Shown here in pieces: positions 1 to 10,596 of a stretch of DNA of 64,000 nt; position 1 is the first letter of the stretch, and the number at the start of each line of letters is the position of its first letter. The DNA is taken from assembly GCA_013399895.1 (NCBI GenBank), contig VXBA01002163.1, forward strand, positions 3,172 through 67,171, given 5' to 3'. The stretch comes from Serilophus lunatus (taxonomy: Eukaryota > Chordata > Aves > Passeriformes > Eurylaimidae). The translations under genes were made by a program, and so were the position numbers. The notes beneath the pieces are model-generated. The model did not search any database and was not told where the DNA came from. It saw only the letters and a list, made by a program, of their open reading frames with translations.

Positions 1-66
1 TTCCTTTCCCTTCCTTTCCCTTCCTTTCCCTTCCTTTCCCTTCCCAAACCTTCCCTTCCCTTTCCT
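1..66. repeat. CT-rich simple repeat at window edge
   Basis: Four perfect copies of the decamer TTCCTTTCCC are followed by degenerate TTCCC/TTTCC units that fade by about position 66. All pyrimidine is on the + strand apart from one short AAA interruption. The repeat probably continues to the left of the window, so its full length is unknown. It resembles the larger array at 22.4-23.0 kb in composition but not in unit. Confidence 0.9.
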
Positions 67-1604
67 TGAAAAAATTTATTCATGGACAGGAAATTTATTT
101 CCTAAAAGTAGGAAAATAATGTTACAAAAGTTGCTGTATTGGTGAAAATAGGAAAGAATCTGTAAAAGGAAATACTGTTAATTTCCTGAATTCCTCTCGA
201 AAGAAAGGTAGGAGTCAACATGGCAGCTAACATGTCTGATGCGTGTGTGTGGGGATTGTTACTTGCAAACATACATTATCTAACAGGAAAAAAACAAAGT
301 TCGTATTTTCTGTATTATTTCAGTTTCATATCTGAGGAACTTCATTCAGGAGAGACAGGATTATCACCTCCCAGACCCATGCAATTTGTTTAAGAGGGGA
401 AAAAAGACTTCAGCTTTCAGTATTCAGTTCTTGATCAAAAAAAGGATTCTAAAGTATGATTGGTATTAACTTTGAAGAGGAAGTCCTTTCTGTAATTTGT
501 TGATGCATGAGGGATTGCACTTAAGAGGCACCAAGGGTAATCGGAACTGAGAGTGAAAAAAAATACTGTTTCCAAGCAGTATTCCAAGAATTCTCATCAT
601 CCTTAAGTTGGAGTTCTACAAAAATAGCTAGCAGATTGGCCAGTTCATTTTCATGTTTCTAGATCTAAGTGGTTTCACATTAAGTATATTCAGCATTTTT
701 ATCTACTTGCCTACTCTGCCTTTTCTGTCCTGACCTCTGTAAGACATGTTTTTTTTCTTGCTCATTATTGTCAGTAGAAATTTCCATTTTAAGCTAGGCT
801 GCAACTAAGTCTTGGTATCCCTTTTGCTGCTGTATTAGATGTTCTGTGGTTTCACAGTAAGACTTCAGGTCCTTTGCATTTGTATTTAATAACCAGAAAA
901 TATACAGCTGAGGATACTAGTTATGTTTACGGCGTCTCTCATACCTCATGTAGTGAGACCTGTATAGTTAGTGGTAATATCTTTACAAATTAATGCCACA
1001 AAACATTAATTAATGTGCCAGCAGAAACATTTGCTGTCAGTTTTACCTCAAATGAGACATTAAATTCATACAGTACAGTTCACCCAAGAAAATAATTTTT
1101 TCATAAAATCTTACGACTTTCATGCAGTGATCTAATAGACTGAATCTGGACCCTAGACTTTGTCAGAGCAAGAAAGACTCTCTGCATGTACAGAAGAGCC
1201 GATGATTTCCAAATACATCAGTCCTACATCTCACGAGCAGAGATGACAAATTCCCAAAAAGTTCCTGTGAATCTCTCTGCTTCACAGAGCACACATATTA
1301 GATGTGATCTATACATGGCATGTAAAACCTTGTCATGAATTTCAAGATAGTCTTGGAAGTTTGGTATTGAGACATCTAACAGACCATTGCTCAAAAGAGA
1401 AGTAGGACAGATTAGTGCAAAAACGGATGTTGTTCCCACAAATACAGGCAATTGTCATGTCTGATTTCTTTCATGGTTTCAAACTCCTAGCAGAAGTTTT
1501 TTTAGTTTATAATCAATGCCACTTGGAAGGTTATCTGGTGATACGTTTTCTTTTCTCCTTCCTCTGTTATGATTTTCCAGTTGGGGAAAAAAAAAAGATG
1601 TTAC
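67..1604. other. AT-rich stretch, no feature recognised
   Basis: I see no transposon, RNA gene or credible exon here. Two short ORFs (75 and 79 codons) overlap near 1415-1451 on opposite strands, are not recognisable and are of the length expected by chance. Confidence 0.5.
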
Positions 1605-1690
1605 AGGTGCTGGAGTTGATCAGTGTTGGTCACTTTTTAAACACCATCTCCTAAGGGCACAGGACCGAGCAATTCCTGAATGTCAGATGA
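1605..1690 (+). mobile_element. CR1 LINE ORF2 fragment, 5' piece of interrupted copy
   Basis: One + frame reads SLFKHHLLRAQDRAIPECQ (from about 1632), the conserved linker between the endonuclease and reverse transcriptase domains of avian CR1 ORF2. Weaker similarity (G-V-x-x-x-W) extends back to about 1605. The coding sequence stops where the antisense LTR begins at 1691 and resumes at 2095 with the next conserved block (GRRPTWLNR). The two pieces are therefore one CR1 copy split by a later insertion. The 5' edge is uncertain because upstream similarity fades. CR1 is a non-LTR retrotransposon; this copy is inactive. Confidence 0.8.
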
Positions 1691-2094
1691 TGCCGTAAGG
1701 GCCTCAGATAAAAACCTGAAAAACACGGAGTGAAGGGGAGAAGCAGCTTTACTGGTCAAAGGCCGATGATCCAAAGAGGAAAATCATAACAATCTTCCCA
1801 TTCTTACAACATTCTGAGCACCCATCCCCCATACTATCTAATTAAAGTCCCTCTTACTTCTGTGTTACCCCAACATCCAACAGAATTGTCCCTTATTACT
1901 TAACCCCACCTATGTCCAGCCCCTTGTAGGCCTGGAAGCCTGACTCTGTGTTTTGTCCTGTACCCCACTTATCTACACGCAAGAATGCAAACGCACAGGA
2001 ACACAGGCTCTTCTGGCCCTTAATATTCCAAGTTATCCAGACACCTAGCTAAAGTGAATTCTCTAAAACATTAAGCATACCCCTTAAGGCATCA
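1691..2094 (-). mobile_element. Solo LTR (family 1, copy A), antisense, inside CR1
   Basis: The reverse complement begins TGATGCCTTAAGGGG and ends GGCA. It aligns by eye along its whole length with copies at 28283-28674 and 51594-52004, and is especially close to the latter. Near its 3' end it has an AGTAAA motif, a possible poly(A) signal (TTTACT on + at about 1750). TG...CA ends, about 400 bp length, no coding capacity and a dispersed distribution point to a solo LTR of an avian ERV. It interrupts a CR1 reading frame, so it is younger than that CR1. A CCG triplet occurs at 1693-1695 and again at 2095-2097, but I cannot define a clean target duplication. The family name is not assigned. Confidence 0.75.
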
Positions 2095-3357
2095 CCGACG
2101 TCAAGCAGGTTGGCAGAAGGCCAACTTGGCTGAACAGGGGTCTTCTCTTGGAAATAAGCCAAAAACGAAAAGTGTATACCCAGCGGAAGCAAGGTCAAAT
2201 GACTTGGAAAGAATACAGAAATTCTCTTTGCCACTGTAGGGAGAAAATTCATGTGGCTAAATCTAAATTGGAGATGAAGCTGGTGAGAAATGCAGGGGAT
2301 AATAAAAAGAATTATTTCAAATATATTAGTGACAAAAGGCAGTGTAGAAATAACATTGGCCCGTTACAGGATGAGGATGGTCACCATGCCATACTACTGA
2401 TGCTACATGGAATAAGTGGATGACACTGATCATATAGTGAGCTCAAATAGGAAACTCCAGTTGTACAGGATCTAAGAAATCATTATGAACTATACAAAGC
2501 CAAAATTTTTGGATTAGCCTCATCGCAGGATTGTGGATGACATCTCAGGTCATCGGGTAAGAGATGCAACATTTACATGGGCTTGCGATTGAGGGTTGGA
2601 CTTAAACATGGACCCTATTTCCCAAATTATCCACAACTGTGAAACACAGGCTGCGAGCAAGCACGCCAAGTGGGTAATGCCTCCGTGGTACGGTGGATGA
2701 TGGTCGAAATGAACAAGAGCCAGCAGTGTGCCCAGGTGGCCAAGAAGACAAATGGCATCCTGGCCTGCATCAGGAATAGTGTGGCCAGCAGGACCAGGGA
2801 AGTGATTCTTCCCTTGTACTTGGCACTGGTTAGGCCACGCTTTGAGTATTGTGCCCAGTTCTGGGCCTCTCAATTTAGGAAGGATGTTGAGGTTTTGAGT
2901 GTGTCTAGAGAAGGGCGATGAGCCTGGTGAAGGGCATGGAGCACAAGTCCTGTGAGAAGAGGCTAAGGGAACTCGGGTTGTTTAGCCTGGAGAAAAGGAG
3001 GCCCACTTACCACTTTCACTTATCATTTTCACCAACTACTTTTAAGGAGGTTGTAGTCTGGTAGGGGTTGATCTCTTCTCCCAGACAACCAGCAGTAGGA
3101 CAGGAGGGCACAGTCATAAACTGCAACAGGGGTGGTTTAGGTTTGGCATCAGGAGGAAGTTATACAGGGAGGGAGTGACTGGGCATTAGAATGGGCTGCC
3201 TAGGGAGATGGTGGAGTCACTGGCCCCAGAGGTATTTAAGGAGACTGAATGTGGCACTTAATGCCATGGTCTAGTTGACAAGGTGGCGTTAGGTCAAAGG
3301 TTGGACTCAATGATCCTAGAGGTCTTCTCCAACCTAACTGATTCTGTGGTTCTGTGA
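2095..3357 (+). mobile_element. CR1 LINE, 3' part with internal deletion
   Basis: The same CR1 continues after the LTR. At 2115-2400 one frame encodes GRRPTWLNRGLLLE, then a basic linker with CREKI and DNKKNYFKYI, typical of CR1 ORF2 just before the reverse transcriptase. The reverse transcriptase core is missing: 2424-2660 is unrecognisable and stop-rich. From about 2670 the C-terminal block returns (KTNGILACIRNSVASRTREV, then LPLYLALVRPRFEYCAQFW). The 3' untranslated part follows and ends in two short repeats of the ATTCTGTG type at about 3341-3356, the normal CR1 terminus. Frameshifts and the deletion make it dead. The ERV remnant begins immediately after the terminus. Confidence 0.9.
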
Positions 3358-3360
3358 AAT

Positions 3361-4348
3361 ACGAGAGGCCTGGCAGATCGATTACCTGACACTCCTGCAA
3401 ACCCACCAAGGCAAGCACTATGTGCTGACAGTGGTGGAAACAATGACTGGACGGCTGGAGATATGCCCTGTGTCTATTACCACTGCCTGGAACACAATCT
3501 TGAGCCTTGAAAAGCAAGATCTGTTACGACATGGCACCTCAGAAAAAGGTAGGCTGAACAATGGGACTCACTTCAAAAAATAGCCTCACAGACACCCGGG
3601 CCAGAGAACATGGTATTCAGCATATCATATTCCCTATCATACTGCAGCCTATGGGAAAACTGAACCGTACAATGGACTGTTAAGAAATCCATTGAAAGCA
3701 ATGGATGGTGAGACATCAAACACTGGCATCTTCATTTAGCAAAGGCTACCTAGTTAGTTAACATTAGAGGCTCTACCAGTCAAGCTGGCCCTGCCCAATC
3801 AAAATCCTCATGTACCATAAAATGGGATAAAGTTCCCAGGGAACATATGAGGAAGATGTTAGAGAAGACAGTTTGGATCAGTCCTGCCTCAAGCAAAGGC
3901 AACCCATCCATGGGAGTGTTTTTGCTCGAGGACCTGGGTACATTTGGTGGTTAATGCAGAGGGACAAGGAAACGTGATGTGTACCTTGAGGGGATTTGAT
4001 TTTTGGGTGGGAACAGTCTGTAATGCTGAATTGTAAAATATTGTTTGCTGCATGACACTGCCAGTGAATGCTGTAGACTACTGTGTGTGCTGACTGCCCC
4101 AGATACACCAGTTGTGAGCTCCTGATTTGCAACCAACTGACTTCATGCCAGCCCCTCTGTCCTGGAAGACAGGATGGAGAGAACCCACAGTCATTACCTA
4201 AATGTACTCAACAAACATCTTGGGAGAAACGGCCATTGACTATGGAAATGATATCTGTGCTTGTGTATCTACATATAAATGTAGATGTACATAGTTCGAA
4301 GGTGTAGGAGCTGAGCATGATGTAGATTGTATAGAAGAGAGTAGATAA
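3361..4348 (+). pseudogene. Decayed ERVL-type integrase and provirus 3' internal region
   Basis: A frame open from 3362 to a stop at 3581 starts with the WQIDY block (Trp codon 3371-3373, first catalytic Asp 3380-3382) of a retroviral integrase core. The NGTHF-type block follows, but the expected second catalytic Asp is Asn (3557-3559). The same frame continues past the stop with a PYH block and E-x-YNGLL; the catalytic Glu survives at 3662-3664, before a second stop at 3737. A third open stretch in another frame (3754-3951) resembles the integrase C-terminal region. The rest up to 4332 is degenerate. A purine-rich run (about 4333-4343) just before the LTR fits a polypurine tract. Gag, protease and RT are absent. 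Assignment to class III (ERVL-like) comes from the integrase pattern and the linked LTR. Confidence 0.8.
4267..4286. repeat. Short perfect hairpin
   Basis: ATCTACAT (4267-4274) and ATGTAGAT (4279-4286) are exact inverted repeats around a 4-base loop. It lies in the degenerate part of the ERV remnant. No function is implied. Confidence 0.8.
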
Positions 4349-4450
4349 TATCCTGCTTCTGTCTAGGACAGAGTTAATGTCTGCAGTACCCAGGAGGAGT
4401 CAAGGCTAGGACCCAGAGGTTATTCTTTACAAAGTCACGTTATTGCTGGT
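4349..4450 (+). mobile_element. ERVL-type 3' LTR, 5' part only
   Basis: Starting near 4349, the sequence matches the 5' end of a common avian ERVL LTR (TGTCCTGGTTTC-type start, then GACAGAGTTAAT). It lies directly after the purine tract of the provirus remnant. It aligns with the reverse complement of the LTR at 16338-16786: both have TGCAGTA-CCA, GGCTAG and AGGTTATTCT in the same order and spacing. Similarity is lost after about 4450, so the rest of the LTR is deleted or too diverged to see. Confidence 0.7.
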
Positions 4451-7400
4451 CAACCTTGTAACATTACAGAGACAAACTTCTGCTGTTGACATAACCTCTG
4501 CAGGTCTCTGAAAACACTAAATGAGTGTCAAAAACTAATGACCAGAGTGTTAGAAAGAGAAATACAGAAATTAGGAAAGAAAAACCACATGGAAATCATG
4601 TAAAATACATCATGGAAATCATGTAGGAAATAATATCTTTGAAGCAAACTGGAAGTGCTGACCTCAGATTTTGAGCCGGTCTGTTGTTATACTTCCTTGT
4701 GGAAACTTGCAACAACCGTGTAATTTGTGTTTAGTGACTTTTTTGTCTCACTACTTATTGTTTTACCCTCCAAGGAGTGACAGATCCCTCTTGAGAAAAA
4801 TGTCTTTCCTAAAGTGGTGCATGTCCTGGACACATGTAAAGATGAATTCACAGATAAATACATTCAAGAGCGAGCATGGTTACTTTAGACTCTTACAGTC
4901 CAGATGTTCACATGTCACTTAATCCGACTACCAAATTTTTGCTGTAGGAAACCACTGATTTTCCAGAAAAATTGTCACTGTTTTCATTATTTTAAACCTC
5001 ATATGTCACATGTCTCATGTGTCAAACTCTTGGTATTGGATTTTAACATTGGAATGAATGGTTTGTAATTGGTTGTTGCCTGTGGAACTATTGATTGTTT
5101 CTGTAGGTCAGTTTAGTTTTTCTAGTGTGACTACAACTATCAGTACCAACAGTAATGTGTACCTAACAGGTCTCTTTTGGAAACAGACTGGTTACCCCTA
5201 ACGGGAGAGCTATTAGGTCCACTTTTTTGTAAGTGAAGATCATCAGAACTATCACCAAAATTCATTTTAGGTGAGATATAAACAGAGCACTCCCATCCCA
5301 CATGCAATATATAATAAATTGCAGTACTTTCATACAAGGAGTGGACTCACCCACATTCACATACATTTACAATGGTTTGGGGCAATGGACAGTCTTGGCC
5401 AACGCACTTTGCTCCCATCTTCACTGGTTGCTCAATTTATTGATATTTTTACTATGATTTAAATAGCCAGTGAAATCTCTTGCAAATCACCTTCTGAGAA
5501 GCAGGAATACTTTGATGGCTGTATGCAATGATCTGTATTACTTGCTTTTTGCTTGGTATACGCAAATATGAGTTACATAGTCTGAATATGGATGACATAG
5601 TTTGAATATTTAAAAGTAGATTCATTTGCCAGCATAGGATAAATGACTATATGCCTCAAATTTTGACCATTTAGTGAAATTATTTTGATATTGCCCTTTT
5701 TTTTTGTGTGTCCACAATAAATTTCAGCTTCCTGCAACAACACAGCCATTATCTCCTGAGAACTTGATCTGACCTCTTAAGAACGGCTGTGCCATATATA
5801 GACTTGTGTCTCACAAGAAAAGCAGAGATAAATCTAAGGTGGTTTTTTTTGTTTGTTTGCTTTAAGGTAAAGTAAATTGCATGCTATGGTCCTTTTTAAA
5901 CCAGAAACACCAGCAACCCAAATAATTTTTTGTAATTACTGATTTGTTAAGAAGAGCAGTGACTACGCATTGAAAATAAAAACACAGAAGAATTTATGCA
6001 AGTTTTGTATATTTAAACAAGTCATATTAAAAAGAAACATTTTCAAGAGTTTTCTAGTATCTAAATTTAAACCTTATTCTTCAGCATTTTAAGCAAAATA
6101 TGCAATAAACCCTCTTGGTTTTATGACCATAAACTGCTGTGACCGCATTCTGCTTTCTATAATGTATTCCAATTTAAACTTTATATGCTCTATAACCATA
6201 ATGTCTAGTTTAGCAAACCTAAACTATTTATCTGTCAATGACCACAGTTACTATTCATATTCAGTCTGAGACCTGTGTATTTCCATTTTACAGTAAGAAA
6301 GCAATAAATTCTCTCCGGGACATCTTCATTACATGTATTAGCTTTGATTGGCAGTAATGCTGCTTCTGAGCTGTGTCTGCATCATGTCCCTTCAGTCAGT
6401 CTGCTCAACCAAAATATCGGAAGCTGGGATGCAAAATGACAAACACAGCAGAAATATTTGTGCTCTACCTAGCTTGAGGGAGAATGAGGATCTTGAATCT
6501 CACATTAAACTTAAATAAGTTTTCACAAACAAGAACACTGCCTGCCACATTATAATGTCAGTCACAGAAATCATCGCTGCTGGATTTCCAATCACGACTC
6601 TTATGCTTATTAATAATACACAACAGAACATCAAACCTTTCTAAAACAACAACCCCATAACACTGCTTTAACACCTCTGCCAGCACTTCTCCTTTGCACT
6701 CCAGACAACACAAATTGTGCTTTTGACAGAGTGCTTTCAAATCACTCTTCTAAATACTACCACAGGCTTCCACTTCCAAACACAGCATGTGAGAGATGCG
6801 GAGTCCAACAAATGTAAAAATAGTAGAAAGAAAATTAATTATTAACTAAAGACCATGTCTGTTGCAGGCAGAAAGAAGACGGGTAACAGGGCAAGCATGA
6901 GCCACTCAGTTGAATGTGCTGCTATTTTAGTTATTGTATTCAAGCATACATCTTCAAGCATATTTCAAATCTTGTGGCATTGTCCTTGAAAGTCCCCCAG
7001 GAAGGCATGAAATGAAGATAAACTCCAGTACGTGTGACAGCTTTATTCAGACTGGTGACATGAAAAAGATATTCATCCACACTGAGATACGTTAGGGCCA
7101 GAACAAAAAAAAACAAACAGGGAACTCCTAAGACTTTGGTACTCAGACATCTGATTCTTGAGAGTCATTTCAGTCTAAGTGGTATTAGTAAAGCTATATG
7201 AAGTACTTAAATGCTTCTACAAGGCACAGGTAGCCCAATGATTTGCCGTTGGGTCTGGCTGTTGGTGAACTAGTAACATACAAAAGCTGGAGAAGAAAGT
7301 ATCTTAGATGCCCTAGGCAAAATATCCAAGGATGTTTTAATTTTGAAAATTTACCTAATTTCCTTCTCAACAGCAACTAGCCAATAAAACTGTACTAGTG

Positions 7401-10271
7401 ACATCAAAATACAGAGTAAGTAGTGAACAATCCTTAGATTAACCAAATGTAAGCATCTGCTTACAGTGATGTTTTTTGCCTCTTTGCCCGAAGTACCTGA
7501 CATTTTTTGTTATAAAACTTTCACGAACATAGCTGTAATCTCATAAGGCTAAATAGAATGCAGCTTTCTCATCCTAGCTGTATGAAACACACTGAGTGGG
7601 TTTTTGTTTCTTTATTTGTTTTGTTGAAGGTACTGGGCAAAGTAGAATCTGTTTGTAAGCTCATGCCTAACAGCATCTGGGATGTGGGCCCATCCGAAAC
7701 AAAGCACAATGGCGTGTAAACCTCAGACAGCAAAAGAAGTCCAAAATGTTAGAGCCACACAGAATTTCAGGGACATTTAGGTAATTAGGCAAACATGTAA
7801 AGGTGTAGTAGGAACAATGTATCTGAACACTTTCACAAGACATAGTGAGAGCCCTCAACAAGAGACACCCCTTTCATCAAATGATAAAGCCTATTACCAG
7901 CTGTGGAACAAAAGGAAAGAGCATTATCAAGTGAATCACACATACAGCTTCCTGTCATGCTACTGAAATAATACATCCTTGGCAGAAGCCTTTCATACAG
8001 CCATTTTAAAAGAAATGAGAACAAGCAGGAAGAAGAGAAGAGGCCACTAGTAAAACAGTGGTGTTTCTGTAAATTTTTATCATTGTTGCATTGCTCTGTT
8101 GTCATGTTGGGCATACTTTTCTGGCTTCCTCTTCTACAAGCTGCCAAAGAATTTAGAGAAGAGGCATATAAACTTTTACCATCTACCTCTTAGATTCAAA
8201 AAACCCTCTCAAAATAAAGTTAGGGATGAAAACTAACAGACTAGCATTGTTAATCATCTTCAAAAAATAGAGAAATGTATGGCAATGGGATTCTGATTTG
8301 CTAGGCCATAAAATATAACTCTTCTTTACTAGTATATATTGTTTTTTCTTGAAAAAAATACAAGATACAAGTTCTGATGAAGACACTGAAATGATGCAAA
8401 TTTGGTACCTCCAAATGAGGCAGAATAGCTGATGAACTCTAAGAATCTAGTAAAAAGAAATACAATCAAAAATATTTTTATTAGTATTTTTAATTCTGAC
8501 ACTTACCTAGACACGACATGTCTACTTGAAAAGAAGGATTTCCCACTCTAGGTACTGAGACTGTGAACTTACTCTACTTTAAAAAATAAGTGAAGCATAC
8601 AGCAGAACAACCATATTTATCAAGGTTACGTACTGAAGTATTGTCTGTTGCATTCTTAAACATGGAAGTACAGCTGCCAAAAAGGGAATTGCTATTAAGA
8701 ATGTTTTAATGGTACAGTATACTCAGGTCTGATTATAAATGACCTTTTTACCCATTTTCCTTCTCTCTACAAACGCTGCTGCTTTGGAAGGAAATGTGAG
8801 TATCATCTGCCCCTTTGCAAGGTATCATGCATAATGCAATTACTACGATTTTCCGCACCTCAAAAGTGCAACCATTTCTCATAACTACACCGAGAGAAAG
8901 AAAATAACTTGAATTTAAACTATTGTACAAAAGACAGGCTTTACTAACATAGCTTTTATTACTTAAGATGACATTGAGTAACAATGGATAGCGTTAGTTT
9001 TTTCAATTCAGGTGATTCTACATTAACCAACCCTACCTCATGTCCCCTTGGATTTCTGATCATATGGCTCAGGACATCTGAGCAAAGCTGTAATATTGAT
9101 CCCATTGAGAATTACCTACTTGGCCTGGGAAAAACAGTAAGCCAGGAATATAGGCTGTAAGTGTAGGCCATATTGACATCTTGTGACACACATTTTGTTA
9201 TTTTGTATTGTCAAGAGCCAAAACGGTGAAAGAAACATAAAAATCCTCAGTACTTGGGAGGTTTTCCTCATACACTCTTAAGGAAGCATTGCTAAACGAA
9301 CCTGGCATTCAGACACAAATGTTCTGCTTTGCAGAAAAATGCTGAAAAAACATTATTAAAAATGTCATGAAAATTGTTCTGTCTGGTAAAAATTATAAAC
9401 ATTAAAGGAAAGAAAAGCAATTCAAAACATGTTTTCAATATGTCTACCTGAAACATTTTGTCACAAATTTCTCTCTCCATATCATAGATCTAAGGCCTTA
9501 ATTGGCAGACAGTGAAGTCTGATGGGAACATAATGGTCTTTTAAATACCTGGGAATGAAAAGCAAATTGAGTTAGTGCAGTGTAAGAGGCAAATAATTAC
9601 ATCATGTCAATCCTGTTTTATACAGTTCAGTTTTTAAAGAGCATGCAAAGAAAAGACATGTCTGGGAGAAAATACGAATCTCCTTTCTTCAAGCAACTTG
9701 TGCTCTTTTCACAAAATAGTAGTAGTTACGTCTTTTTCCAAAGTAGTTAGGTCTATTACATGTAACAGCAGGCTCTTTGCTTAATGGTTTCTCAAAAATG
9801 GACGCTATGAACAGTTAGTTTTCAACTATATTAAATTTCCTCTCCCTCCTGTCAAATCCAAATCTCAGTCACTAGAAATGACAGAACAAGTCCACACTGG
9901 ACAACTTCCAAAATTATCTTTTCTGCGTAAAGAATTTCTCTAATCTCTGAGAAAATTCCTCCCAAAAGGAGAAAAACTTTAAAAGACTGATTGAAATCTC
10001 AAGAATTAATACTATGCAACTGGATATTTTCATTGATATATTTAATAATTTGCTGAAATTCAGCTAAATCACTGAAAACAAACAAAAAGAAGAGAGTTTT
10101 TAGATGGCTTGTGCCAAGCTCTTCATTGATACTGCACTTATTTCCTGCACCTGCTATTTTTGTACCATCACTTGTCCTTACGTCACGTACACTGCTTCAC
10201 CAGGGCTTCACCTGACAGATGCATCATCAGAGAAGACATTTATAAAAGGGGGAAGACAGGAAGCCAGACCT
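4451..10271. other. AT-rich single-copy-looking DNA
   Basis: No gene or well-defined transposon is recognised. A 15-base word is repeated exactly at 4588-4602 and 4611-4625. Longer ORFs here (for example 104 codons on the - strand at 7833-8147) have no recognisable motif and no exon-like setting. The left few hundred bases may hold undetected remains of the ERV at 3.4-4.45 kb. Confidence 0.45.
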
Positions 10272-10596
10272 TTGCTCTCTACAAGTATCTGACAGGAGGC
10301 TGTAGTCAGGTGGTGATCAGCCTCTTCTTCCAGGTAACTAGTGACAGGATGAAAGTAGTCTCAAGCTGCACTACAGGAGATTCAAGTTGGACATCAGGAG
10401 GAATTTCTTCATGGAAAGGGTTGTTAAACATTGGAATAGACTGTCCACGGAGATGGTGGAGTCACCATTCTTGGAGGTGTTCAAGAAATTACTGGACTTA
10501 GTGCTGTCATCTAGTTGACAAAGTGGTGATCAGTCAAAGGTTGGACTCGATCATCTCAGAAGTTGTTTAAACCTATATGATTCTGTGACTCTGTAG
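10272..10596 (+). mobile_element. CR1 LINE 3' end
   Basis: The start corresponds to the end of CR1 ORF2 (the TACAA-TA-CTGA-AGGAGG-TGTAG block). The usual 3' region follows, with ATCAGGAGGAATTTCTTC, GGAGATGGTGGAGTCACC and a GGTTGGACT...ATCATCT segment. The copy ends in ATTCTGTGACTCTGTA, a diverged form of the CR1 terminal short repeats. It is 5'-truncated, as most CR1 copies are, and is not coding. Confidence 0.9.
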
